Shown here: one piece after another, positions 23,309-34,800 of the stretch | How the letters are laid out: each line of letters begins with the position of its first letter | Numbering within the stretch: the stretch's first letter is position 1 | Assembly (NCBI RefSeq): GCF_027595985.1 | Contig: NC_073306.1 | Location: 82,199,599 to 82,263,598, forward strand | From: Sorex araneus | Lineage: Eukaryota; Chordata; Mammalia; Eulipotyphla; Soricidae | Length of the DNA stretch: 64,000 bases | Direction: 5' to 3' | Made by a program: the position numbers and the translations under genes | The notes under the pieces: generated by a model | Database searches by the model: none | Told to the model about the DNA's origin: nothing | The model's input: only the letters and a program-made list of their open reading frames with translations

Positions 23309-24429
23309 TGGATTCCTCTAGAAATAAATACAGTTTAAATTTAGATCCTAAGTTAAGGGCTAATTTTATACTTGTGAGAATTTCCCCTCCATGAACATGA
23401 GGACATTTGTTTAATTTTACTAATTTTAAAGGAGGTGTAACTTTGTATGTTATAATTTTGCTATACATAAAATGCTTGTCATTGAGGAACTTCATTGTCA
23501 ATGCTGGTGAGATGAAACAGATGGACCTGTCAGCAATTGCAGCTCTGTCATTTCCTCTTTGAAGAAGCAATCCACCATGGACCTTGGCACCCTCGCTGAT
23601 CTTGCTGGCTTTGTCAAGATACAGCTCCTTGAGGGGACAAAGTCCAGGCTTATTTATCCCCTTCTGTGAAAGGGTGTCTTCTCCAAGCTCCCAGTCTTCT
23701 CCTCCACTATAACCCAGTTTCTGTGCAGTCATCCATCAGGCCCACCTGTTTCATTTTTGTTTGAACTGGGGCTCAGGGAGACACACACACACCATACACT
23801 GACACTGTTACTTACTTTCGCCATTATCTCTAACCCAGGAGTCTGTGGTACCCTCTCAGCAAAGACCAGCGGACAAGTTAGCATGCAAAAATCTCAGCAT
23901 TCTTTATGGTTCCGGACACTTACTATCTGGGTGACCCTAACACAAATTAACCAGCATCTCTTTTCCATATAAGGGGGACGATAGGACTTGCCAGATCACA
24001 GCTTGACTATGAGTTAAATTCAGTAAGAAGACAACGACCCTTACAAGTTAGACTCTCGCCGCTTTAGAGCATTGACAGAGGCTGCTTTGCTTTGATACCC
24101 GACGACACCGGTAGAGAGGGAGGGAACAGGATGCGGGCTGACCTTGTGGACCTTACACTGGCCTTAAAGGATGCGCGCGGCCTCAGCGCCCAGATCCTCG
24201 TCGGTGGGGCTCGAAAGCGGCGATCTGATTGGAGGAGGGAAACAAGAGTGGTTCGGCTGGAAGTAGCTGTTGCCTAGCAACCCCGTCTTCTGAAAAAAAT
24301 ATTCTAGTTTGTCTATTTCGAGTGGCTTCGGGGTAGTGTTGACGGGGATTACTGGAAACCCCATAATCCACCCCTCTGTTTCCCGGGGGTGGGTGAGCAG
24401 CGCCCTACCGAGTATCGCCAGACCCTCTG
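23309..24429. other. Single-copy sequence left of the CpG island
   Basis: No recognised exon; AT-rich turning GC-rich toward the island. Confidence 0.3.
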
Positions 24430-24468
24430 CCCGTCTCCACCTCGCCCCGCCTGGTCTCGGGAACTTGG

Positions 24469-24545
24469 CGGGCGCGCGCCCGCACACGCGCGCACACGCA
24501 GAATCCGGCGCGCACACGCAGGCCCCGGCGCGCGCGCGCGAGCCG
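24469..24545. repeat. Alternating CG/CA purine-pyrimidine tract
   Basis: Runs of (CG)n and (CA)n including GCGCGCGCCCGCACACGCGC and a ten-base CGCGCGCGCG, with a CGCGCACACGCAG-like unit repeated about three times. Such sequence can form Z-DNA. Confidence 0.7.
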
Positions 24546-24671
24546 TTTCCTCCCCCCCTGCCCCCCCGCGCCCCTCCCGGCTGCTTCCCACGCAGCCGCG
24601 TGCCCCGAGCGTGCGGGATTGCGGGTAGCGCCGGGCTTTCGGCCACGCGGTCGGCAGCTGCCGCGGCGCGA

Positions 24672-24758
24672 GGTGCGTCGCCCTCCTCCCTCCGTGCACC
24701 GTCACCCGGATCTCTCGGAAATTCGTCTCCGGGTCTGTGTGGGCGAGAGCAATGCAAC
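24672..24758 (+). ncRNA. MIR760: Homologue of the mir-760 hairpin, diverged
   Basis: The block GGTGCGTCGCCC ... CACC ... CCCGGAT ... GGAAATTCG ... GGGTCTGTG ... AATGCAAC aligns end to end with the remembered human mir-760 precursor, at the syntenic place roughly 0.5 kb before the tRNA-Arg gene. The expected mature 3p arm is about 24724-24744. It reads CGTCTCCGGGTCTGTG where human has CGGCTCTGGGTCTGTG, so the seed differs and the best stem becomes ACCCGGA with TCCGGGT. It may be non-functional or structurally shifted. Confidence 0.65.
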
Positions 24759-25255
24759 CCCAGTCCGTTTTCCCGACCCCTGCGCCAATAAACACGCATA
24801 AGCACGCACACAAGACGTCGCCGCCGCCCGCGTTCGGCCCCGGGACTAGCCGGGAACCCGGGAGGGGCTGCGGCCTCCGAAAGGTGCGACGGGAGTGCCC
24901 GGAGCTACCGGCCAAGGGCCGCGGGCCGGAGACACCCGGTAGGCGGGGACGGTCGGGGCAGGAAGGGAGCCGGGGGGGAAGCGCGCGGGCGTGGACGGCG
25001 GTGCCCGCTGGAGACCGGGCTGCGGAGCGGGCGGCCGCGGCGCTTTCCCCGGCCCGCAGGACCCGGCGGGGTTCGCCCGAGTCGGGGACAGGCGGCCGCC
25101 GGCGGGGGCAACGGGGGGCGCCCGCAGCCCGCTGCCCGGCTGGCAATGCCCGGGCCTCGGCAGCACGGACGCGGAAAGCTGCAGGGGCGCTGGGGAGGGC
25201 GCCCCGGCCGTTGCCTCTGGCTTAACACGGCAGATGCGCCGAGACTCCAACAGGT

Positions 25256-25340
25256 GGCTCCGTGGCGCAATGGATAGCGCATTGGACTTCTAGAGGCTGA
25301 AGGCATTCAAAGGTTCCGGGTTCGAGTCCCGGCGGAGTCG
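25256..25340 (+). tRNA. tRNA-Arg-TCT: tRNA-Arg (anticodon TCT) with a 12-nt intron
   Basis: An 85-nt gene with acceptor stem GGCTCCG/CGGAGTC, A box TGGCGCAATGG (about 25263-25273), anticodon TCT at 25289-25291, intron at 25293-25304 just after position 37, and B box GGTTCGAGTCC at 25319-25329. The anticodon stem pairs TTGGA with TTCAA once the intron is removed. It reads AGA codons. As I remember it, human tRNA-Arg-TCT-1-1 on 1p22.1 is also 85 nt with an intron at the same place and sits between BCAR3 and DNTTIP2, so this is the orthologue. A run of seven T follows. Confidence 0.97.
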
Positions 25341-25343
25341 CAG

Positions 25344-25350
25344 TTTTTTT
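25344..25350 (+). terminator. RNA polymerase III terminator of the tRNA gene
   Basis: Seven consecutive T residues begin four bases after the tRNA 3' end, the standard pol III stop. Confidence 0.85.
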
Positions 25351-25960
25351 CCTTTTTCTTGCCCCCTCTTTGCCCATCACGTAATTTCCTTCCGACCCCC
25401 ATCGTTTCTCTCCGTCTCTCCTTCTCCCCGTCTGCCCGTCCCCGCTTCCCCGGCTCTCCCCGCTGCATTCAGCGCCTGCCGCCCCCTTTGTCTTTGCCGT
25501 GAGCCGTTTTCTCCTTCCCGGTTCCCAGGTGGCTCTGGGCCGGTGTCCGACCGCCTCCGGAACCGGCTTCCAGACGGAGCGAGGCCCTGAGGTTTTAGCC
25601 GAAACGAGAGCGCGCGGGGTCGGGACCCGGAGCCCGGGGACTGCCTGCGCCCCGCGCCCACTCTCCCCTGGCCCGCAGCGCGGCGGTGTCGGCGAGGAAG
25701 GGGCGCGCCGAGCGCGAGCAGTCGCCCCCCGCGCACCCCCCCAGCGTGGTCTGCGCGGAGATTGCCCCGTGGGATCGTGCCTGGAAAGCAGATTTCTGGG
25801 CGTCGTTCCGGAACGCTTAAGGGTCGGGCCCGGGAATCTGCATTTATCTGAGGACACGCCCTCCCCTTCCGTGTGCCAAGCGACTCCGGGCCTGCAGGTG
25901 GGGACCCATTCCTGCAGGCGAGAAGGACGCGGCCCTCCCCGCGTCCGGAGCCAGATCAAC

Positions 25961-26806
25961 GCTCCAGTTGAGTGCAGAGGCTGAAGATTCACCTTCAGCT
26001 TAAATCACTGCAAACACCCCCCACACTCAGGAAAAAAAAAAACACTACAGTTGATACTTGTTCAGCATTTTTTGTTAAACAGGTACTTAAGTCTTTAAAG
26101 GTAAGACCTATCTATGCATTAGGTTTTAGCTATGCTTTGTTCAGTTTTTTTGGGGGGAGACACCCACTCTGCTTGGGGCCCAATATCTTGTCTTTAGCTC
26201 CTGTTCTCACCACAGCAGGAAGATTACAGTCTCTATGACTCCACACACTATGCCAAATATCCTGCGGATGAAGTCTTTCACTTGGCACGTGATTTTCAAG
26301 ATTTATTCTTGTGGCATGAATCAGTACTTCATTCTTTTTTACTGCAGAAGAATATAATATTAGCACAAATATACCTTCTTAGATTCTCCAGTAAGCTGAA
26401 TGACTTTTGGATTTGTCTGCTTTCTGGCTACTATAACCAGTTGTATAAATTTTTGTGCAATGATTTTTTTATACAATGTACAAATTTTTATACAATGATT
26501 TTTGTACAAATGAACCTGTGATTTCATGCTTCAGCCAGTCTTATTCTACCAGTCTTCCACCCCCCCCCCATCACACCTTTTTTTGGTTAGTCAATGTGGA
26601 CCCATTGGTCACGCTTTCCTTTGTTTTGGCCATACCTGGTGATACCTGGGACCATCTAAACCCGGGATGCCACATGCTCCGGCCCTTCCAGTCATCTTCT
26701 GGACCCCTACATAGCTCTTCTGTTGGCATGAAGTACTTCTTGCATCCTAATTAAGCCCTAAAATATTCAGCAGAGTTTAATAATAAACCAGTCATTGAAG
26801 AATTTT
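25961..26806. other. Intergenic single-copy sequence
   Basis: Contains a short imperfect duplication 'acaatgattttt(g/t)tac' near 26457-26510; otherwise nothing recognised. Confidence 0.35.
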
Positions 26807-26970
26807 GTGTTTTGGGCCACACCCAGTGGTGCTCAAGGCTTATTCCTGGCTCTGTGCTCGGGAATCACCACTGCCTGGGCTCAGCAGACCCTATCAGGTG
26901 TCGGGGTTTGAACTCTGGTAAGCTGTGTGCAAGGCAAACACCCAACCTGCTATACTATCTCTCCAGCCCC
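26807..26970 (-). mobile_element. Type A SINE, older
   Basis: 'gggccacacccagtggtgct' to 'actatctctccagcccc'. Confidence 0.88.
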
Positions 26971-27496
26971 ATTTAAAACCTATTTAAATAGAGTTGCTTT
27001 GCTTTAGAAAGCAAGACAAATACAAAGACGGAAAGGAACTAAGACTTTCATCTGACCTTTACAATATTAACTTGATACTCTACTAAACTGGCTTACTAAA
27101 AGTGCACATTTTACAAAAAGGAATCCAGCAGAATGAAAGTCTAATTATTGAAAATAATGTGAGAACCTCTGAAGTTCTGAACCAGAGCTGGACCTGGCAG
27201 TAAAGTAGTGTTCTTTTTCCCATTGATGCCTTTATTCCAGAAAGCTCTTGCGTGGCTATGGAAAAATTAAGTGGTGGCTCACCTGGGTTTCCTACAAAAC
27301 GTGCTAGTTTTTGTCAAGTATTGGCCTCAACTGCAGGTTTGAGTCAAAATATTCAGCCTGTTCTAGTATTCATGTGTTGGAAGCCAGCATGAAAATCAGA
27401 TGCCTTAAGCCTGAGAAAAATGTCTTTGATTGTCTGTGGAGAGTAAAATGAAGTAATTGGCAACTTTTGTCTATTAACAGAAGCCAAAGAAACATC

Positions 27497-27645
27497 TGAG
27501 GGCTGAAGTGATAGTAGGGTCTTGCGTGCAGCTGACCAGGGTTAGATCCCGTGTCCTGCATAGTCCCCTGAAGTGATTCCTGAGTGCAGAGCCAGGAGAC
27601 ACCTGAGCACCAATGGGTGTGTCCCCCAGCCCCCGAACAAAATTA
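27497..27645 (+). mobile_element. Old SINE
   Basis: 'gggctgaagtgatagtaggg' to 'gggtgtgtcccccagccc'. Confidence 0.8.
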
Positions 27646-28610
27646 AAAAAGAAATGTCTGTTGTGTTTTCTGAAAATTCTAACAGGTTCATTTACCCAGC
27701 AGAGGCAAAACTTAATAGTGTTGAATATTTTTCTTGCAATACCAGGAATTGATCCAGGGTTTTCCACTTACCTCATCCTAAGTGCCCTACTGCTGAGCCC
27801 CATCGCCAGTCCCCAAGTATTTCCACAAAAAGCCTAGATACGTATACTTTCTTCACTCTACCCATGAACAGCAATTCTTCTACTACATTGTTTTTATTCC
27901 TAAATGAACCACAAGATTAAAATTATTGAAATTTTAAGGAAGAAAGGGTCACCATATAGGGTAGAGGAAGCAACAAGAAATGCCTGGTACTCCTTGTGTG
28001 CCCCATAATAGCTTAGCCAGCTGCACACCTGTGCCACTTTAGATATGCTGTGGCACTGCTTCCTGGTCCAGTTAAAATATTAATTTAACAGTAGTTCACC
28101 TGGAACACAATACTGTGTCTCGATATAATCTGTATTTCTTCCTATTCCAACTGTCAAGGAAGAAAAAGATCTCCTTTGCTGCTTCTACATTTAACTCAAA
28201 CTTTCTTAGCCTGTCTTATAGTTTAAATCTTTTTCTTCGTTGTAGCTTTGTCAAATATTCAGACTATTATTTTTATGTTGGCAATAGGATCCTAACCTCT
28301 CCAATGACCTACATCTGCACTTGAAGCTAGAAAAAGGGCATTTCCTGCCTAGTTTCTCCACAAAACACATTTTACACATTGAGCACAAGATTTAGATATC
28401 TTGGATTATATTTCTTTTCTGAGTATGTCAGCAATCTTTGTATTTTCCAAATGTAGTGCAGTGGTAGAGCACCTGCCTTGCATGTGTCAGGCCTTGCGAT
28501 CAAACCCCAGTGTTACGGGAAGAACCAAAGGTCTACCAAGCATGACTGGGTCTTTTGTAGACAGACTTATTTTTGTTGCAGTGGGCATGTGACTGTCTCA
28601 GTCATCTTTT
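27646..28610. other. Mostly single-copy sequence past the DNTTIP2 3' end
   Basis: A short SINE head remnant at 28448-28520 ('ggtagagcacctgccttgca'); the rest is unassigned AT-rich sequence. Confidence 0.4.
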
Positions 28611-28646
28611 CCCCAATAAAATTTCAATGTAAAAGGGCCGGTATAT

Positions 28647-28652
28647 TTTAAT
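28647..28652 (-). terminator. DNTTIP2: Possible DNTTIP2 poly(A) signal ATTAAA
   Basis: ATTAAA on the minus strand about 77 bp past the stop codon. It is the first plausible variant signal; no canonical AATAAA is obvious nearby on that strand. Weak evidence without transcripts. Confidence 0.25.
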
Positions 28653-28728
28653 TTATGTGATGGCATTAGTCTTCAAAAACATAATTAGTAATAAATAATG
28701 ATGAGACTGTGATTTTGCTTGGCAAAGT

Positions 28729-28822
28729 TTAATTTCGAAATTTCTTCTTCTTCCGAAACTTCTTTCCTGCAGCATTTGCTGTTTTCTCAGCCATGATCTC
28801 AGAGTATTTCCTTCGGTTATAT
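28729..28822 (-). CDS. DNTTIP2: DNTTIP2 coding exon 7 with stop codon
   Basis: 94 nt; completes the Arg codon and encodes YNRRKYSEIMAEKTANAAGK then KFRKKKKFRN and TAA (28729-28731). Acceptor CCATTTTAG. The strongly basic end is a likely nucleolar localisation signal (inference). Intron 6 is 4.7 kb and contains a nested L1 pair. Confidence 0.94.
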
Positions 28823-31800
28823 CTAAAATGGAAAACCAAATGTTTCAGTTCTAATGAATCACACACCAGACAGGAGATGTTAAGGTGGCCTCTGTGTGTA
28901 TATTTATGTCTGAGAGAGCCTGTAAACAAGCTTCTAAATCTATTTACCACTTTTGGAAGTGGAGCCACTAGAGACCCACACACTAGACTGTTACCAGACA
29001 TCGTTAAAAGCTTTTAACTTTCGGTAGAAGTGTACAAAGACTTAGCAAAACCAAAAAGCTAAAAATTACCTGAAAACACACATTTATTTCTTAGAACCTG
29101 AAGAAATATACGAGTGGCCAATGATTTTCAAAGTCTGGGATATATATGAGAGCCTTTCAAGGGGTCATTATAGGTAAACCTATTTTCATAATACTAAGGT
29201 ATCAATAGCCTTTTCACTCTCATACACAGTGAAGTTTTCCAGAGGTAATTATTTGTGTGGTCTCTTAGAATAATGTAGAAGCAAATCAACAGGTTCCAAA
29301 TGTCTTTAAGTCAAACAGTTAAGAGTATTATTTATATTCTTGTTCACGGAAGTATTTGCTAACATTCAAAATATTTTGAAATGAATATAAAGTTCCCTCA
29401 TCTGAATTTACATTAGGATATTGACAACTAATCCATGAAACAAAAATGCCTTAAATCTTTAATATTTTTTTTTTTTTGCTTTTGCGGTCACACCCAGCAA
29501 TGCTCAGGGGTTACTCCTGGCTCTGCACTCAGGAATTACTCCTGGCGGTGCTCGGGGGACCATATGGGATGCTGGGAATCGAACCCGGGTATGCTTTGTG
29601 CAAGGCAAACACCCTACCCACTGTGCTATTGCTCCAGCCCTCAGATGTTCAATAATTTTTGGTTTGTTTTGGGCCATACCGGGTGAGTGCAGTGGGGTCA
29701 CTCCACTCAGGGGGAACCATGTAGTAAAAGAGACAGACCAGGCTTCCTAATGTAGTGTATATGTTCAGCCCTTTGAACTATTTCTTTGGCCCAGACCTTC
29801 AATAATTCTTTACGCATTTCAAGCCAGATAGAGTACAGCTTGCCTTTCACATGCCTGATCCTGATCCCCAGCATTCCATGGCCAGAGCCAGCCAAAACAA
29901 GAAGCAAGCACTCAACACAGCTGGATTTGGCCCAAAACACAAATCAAAAGCAACATTTTTTTTTTTTTTACTGAGAGTTTAAAAGAATCCTCAGAGCAAA
30001 GAATTGTTACCACATACTGCACTTTTCTCCAGTGGGCTTAGAAAAATCATAAGCATAATTTATTACAGAAATGATGCAGTGGTTAGAACTCTCAGTATTT
30101 TAAAGAAGGGCCATCAGTAAATGGAAGAATCAAACATTCCCTAAACTGGGCTGGAGAGAAGTACAGCCAGTAAGGCACTTGTCTTACACATGGCAGACCA
30201 GGGTTCAATCCCCAGCATCCTATATGGTCTCCTGAGCTCTACCAGAAGGAATTCCTGACTGCAGAGCCAGCCCCTAAGTATTCCCAGGTGTGCTCCCCTT
30301 CGAGCCCCCTGCCCCCCAGTCCCTAAACGGGCCCACCAGAGTGACAGTACAGTGAATAGAGCACTTGCCTTGCACCCTAGAGCCAGGAGTAAGCCCTGAA
30401 TGTGTGGCCCAAACCCCTCATCCCCCAAATTCCTTAAACACAAACAGCCTTTATTCAAAAGCATTTTTTTTGTTATATAATTCAAACCTGCACTAAAGCT
30501 AAGAATAAGCTCATATTCGAAGTGTCCACCAAGTAAAGGATGCTTGAAGGGCCCACTATGGAGGGAAGATGTGGCTGAAAGTAGACTATAGACCGAGCAT
30601 GATGGCCACTTAATACGGGTATTGCAAACCACAACACCCAAAAGGAGAGAGAGTAAAAGAGAAATATGCCTGCCATGGAGGTGGGGTGATGAGGGGTGAT
30701 AGGAGGGATACTGGGAACATTGGTGGTGGAGAATGGGCACTGGTGGTACTCGATTATTGTATGACTGAAACGTAAGCATGAAGGTTTGTAAATCTGTAAC
30801 TGTACCTCATGGTGATTCATTTAAAAAACTTTTTAAAAAATTTAAAACAACAACAACAATGAGATATCATCTCACACCACAGAGACTGGCACACATTTGA
30901 AAGAACAAAAACAAACAGTGCTGGCATGGATGTGGGGAAAAGGGGATGCTTTTTCACTGTTGGTGGGAATGCTGACTGGTCCAGCCTTTCTGGAAAACAA
31001 TATGAACAGTCCTTCAAAAACTAGAAATTGAGCTTCCATATGACTCCGCAATACCACTTCTGGGAATATATCCCAAGGATGCAAAAAATCACAGTAGAAA
31101 TGACATCTGTACCTATATGTTCATTGCAGCACTGTTCACAATAGCCAAAATCTGGAAACAACCCAAATGCCCTAGAACAGATGACTGGCTAAAGAAATTT
31201 TGGTACATCTACACAACGGAATACTATGCAGCTGTTAGGAGAGATGAAGTCATGAAATTTGCTTACAAATGGATAGACATGGAAAGTATCATGCTAAGTG
31301 AAATGAGTCAGAAAGAGAGAGACAGACATAGAAGGACTGCACTCATTTGTGGAGTATAGAATAACATCACATGAGGCTGACGCCCAAGAACAGTAGATAC
31401 AAGGGCCAGGAGGATTGCTCCATAGCTGGAAGCCTGCTTCAAGAGCGAGGAGAGAAGGCAGATGGAATAGAGAAGGGATCACTAAGAAAATGATGGCTGG
31501 AGGAATTAGTCGGATGGGAGATGTGTGCCGAAAGTAGATAATGGACCAAACATGATGAGCCCAAAAGTAGAGAGAGAGTATGGGGAATATTGTCTGCCAT
31601 GGAGGCAGGAGGAGGGTGGGAAAGGGGGGGTATACCGGGGATATTAGTGGTGGGAAATGTGCACTGGTGGAGGGGTGGGTGTTTGATCATTGTGTGATTG
31701 TAACCCAAACATAAAAGCTTGTAACTATCTCACAGTGATTCAATAAAATTTTTTTTAAATTGAAAAAAAAAAAAGAATAAGCTCATATTCTTTCCTATTT

Positions 31801-34800
31801 TTGAAATTATTTGCTCTGTCTCATACCGGGGGCTGGAATGATAGTATAGTGGTAGGGCATTTGCCTTGCACAGCTGACCTGGGTTTGATTCCTAGCATCC
31901 CATATGATCCCCCGAGCACCACCAAGAGTTAGTTCCTGAGGGCAGAGCCAGGAGTAACCCCTGTGCATAACCAGGTGTGACTCCCCCCAAAAGTATGATA
32001 CATTAAATACACTCAGTGAGTTAAACTATTAAAACCTTTTGAGGATGTTAAAAAGGGATTAAAATATTTTTACAGATGGATGGGTTTTGTGTTTCACATT
32101 GGTGGTATATACATTTCTGTGGTAAGTAGAAAATATGAATTTTATTGAGTCAATTTACATAAACAAGACAAAAATAAAAGTTATAGAGTCTCAAGTTGCA
32201 TTAAAGAAGCTAGCAATATTTGTATATTTGTTTCTCGCTTAAAATCTCTGAGTAATAACCCATGATGGTTAGTTTTATGTATCTATATTTTCTAGGACTG
32301 TTCCACAGGGGGTTGCAATGTCATCATTCTGACTAGTTCTGTGAGGATATCTCAAAAAGAAATTAATATCCCTTTTGGTCACATCCTACAATGCTCAAGA
32401 ATTACTCCTGATGGTGCTCCTGGATCCATACGGGATGCCAGGGACCAGCCTGAGCTGGCTGTGTGTAAAGCAAGCAACCTACCTGTGGTACTATCTTTTT
32501 GGCCCAGTAACATCTGAATTTTTACATGGAGTAAGGCAGGTTGCCCTTTGCCCTCCACAATGATTCATCAAATCTGTTGAACATTTGAAATGTAACCAGC
32601 CAATGACCTCTCTCCAACCCTTTCCCTACTCTGTCTCAGTCTTCTAACAGACTCCTCTTCGAGTTAAATACCTTCATACTTCCCTCTGAAGCAGAGGGAC
32701 TAAGTGCTACCCTGGGATTCATCTGTCCTGCAGGGCACACTGGGAAATGTCTGTAACATTTTTATGGTCATGAATGCGATGGGAGAATGGCTCTACTGAC
32801 AGACAGTGGTGGACAGAGGTCAGAGGCTAGAGATGCTGTTAAATATCCTACAGAACTATACCCCCAATAAATAATTATCCCATGCAAAATGTACACCATA
32901 CTGCTATTAAGTAATGATTAACGGCTCTTCAAGCCCATGATCTTTCTTAAACATGTATGTCACTCACTTGTCTCTATGTCTTGGTTTTTTCCGCTCTGGA
33001 GAACCCCGATATTCTCTCTTGAATATATACTTTCTCTCCCCTCACATCTTTCTAAATAAGTTTAAATTAAAAAAATAAAATCTACTACAAATGGACAATG
33101 ATTACTGGAAATAAACCCTTGGGTTCTGACAACAGAACTGAGGTTGATGTTGGCTGTGGAACAGATGGACAGGATTGTGGTGAGCAGAAGGGGTGGGTGT
33201 GGCGGGGAGACAACTACTATAAAACAACAAAAAAAGAAATTATGCTAAATCATTTTAAATATGCCTTACAGGTGCTGGAGTGACAGTACAGCGGATAAGC
33301 AGCTTGCCTTGCACGTGGTGGACCCTGGTTCAATTCCGGCATCCCGTATGGTCCCCCAAGCACTGCTAGGAGTAACCCCTGAGCATAGCTGGATGTGGGC
33401 CTCACCCCACTCCCACTCCCCACTAACCCTTATAATTGAAAAAGGGCAAGTAGAAAAAAGGTTACAAGAAGCCTTGGTCTAAAGGAAAGTGTGCATATTA
33501 AAAAGTGAAACAAAGTCTGATACCTTCTGAACTCAGAATCAGCCAACAGCTCTTCCACAATAGTTCTCTTCCTCTGTTTCTTGGGAATTCGTGAATGGTA
33601 GAAGTCAGCTGGATTGTCAGCAATAGTTCCAATCTATAAAAAAAAATTCAAATAAGTCACTGAGCAGCTGGATGACAAGTTGGTTTATTTCAGGGAAGCT
33701 GTAAAAAAGATATTCACAGAAAGGAACAGAAATGAAAAATAAGCTTGTATTATCACTGTCATCCCGTTTCTCATCGATTTGCTCGAGCGGGCACCAGTAA
33801 CGTCTCTCAATGTGAGACTTTATTGTTACTGTTTTTGGCATATTGAATACGCCACGGGTAGCTTGCCAGGCTCTGCCGTGCGGGCTCAATACTCTCGGTA
33901 GCTTGCCAGCCTGTCCGAGAGGAGTGGAGGAATCGAACACGGATCTGCCACATGAAAGGCAAATGCCCTACCGCTGTGCTATGGCTCCAGCCCAAGTTTG
34001 TATTATATCAGTATAAAAATTAGGCATGCCATCTTTTAAAACAAAAGTAGCCTATTAGATCTGCACATTTGGTCCCACTAATGACATTTCCGCATTAGGC
34101 CTATAGTAGATTCAAAATTCTTTATATAATTTAGCAGCAGCAGAGTAAATTCTTGATGAAAAGAGTAATTCATAGAAAACCAAAACATGTATTGTTTTGC
34201 TTTACTTTCACAATTCAGTAAAATAGGCACAAATTCTACCACATACCCATTTGAGCTCTTGGATCAATGTACTTGTAAATACTTAGTGACTCTTTTGCAT
34301 TTGTTTATACCTGGAACACAGTGTCTACCAGGCAAACATGCCAGGTGTCAAGGAAATAAAAACAGCTCAGGGGGCCAGAGAGAGTACAGTGCGTAAGCGC
34401 CTGCTAGCACAAAGCCAACCCAGGGACCCAGGTTCAATCCCTGATATCCTGTATGGTCCTCAAGCTCTTAAGTGAAGAGCCAGGAGTTTTCCCTGAGCAC
34501 CTCAGGGTGTGGCCCCCAAACAAACAAGACAACAATAACTAAAACCAAAGCCCATCTGGTCCCAGACAGTAAGGAACCCAGTACTATGGGAGATCCACAT
34601 ACAGTAAACTAAAAACCTACCTAAGGGGTTTTGCATAGGACGACATTTTAATTTGGATTAGATTGGGTAAATTTTTTTGTTTTTCTGGCCTACATTCAGT
34701 GGTACTCAGGGCTTGCTTCTGGCAGGCTCAGGGGATTGAACCTGGTGCTGGGGATAGAACCCAGGTAGGCTACATGCAAGGCAAGCATCTTACTTGCTGC

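Larger units (their letters stand above)
24430..25960. promoter_or_regulatory. CpG island, probable BCAR3 upstream promoter
   Basis: About 1.5 kb of dense CpG and G+C well above the flanks, with GC boxes, a mir-760 homologue and a tRNA gene. In human the same arrangement marks the promoter of a long BCAR3 transcript running leftward, so a non-coding first exon on the minus strand is expected near 24.8-25.0 kb. I see no protein-coding exon here. The long open frames across the island come from its base composition. Confidence 0.55.

Noticed and set aside
24164-25992. Many long open frames on both strands of the CpG island
   Set aside because: Stop codons are rare in GC-rich DNA; the peptides are low-complexity Pro/Arg/Ala and match nothing I know.
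31117-31359. 80-residue open frame with IAKIWKQPKC...YYAAVRRDEV
   Set aside because: It is the C-terminal end of L1 ORF2 in a 5'-truncated L1 copy, already annotated as a mobile element.
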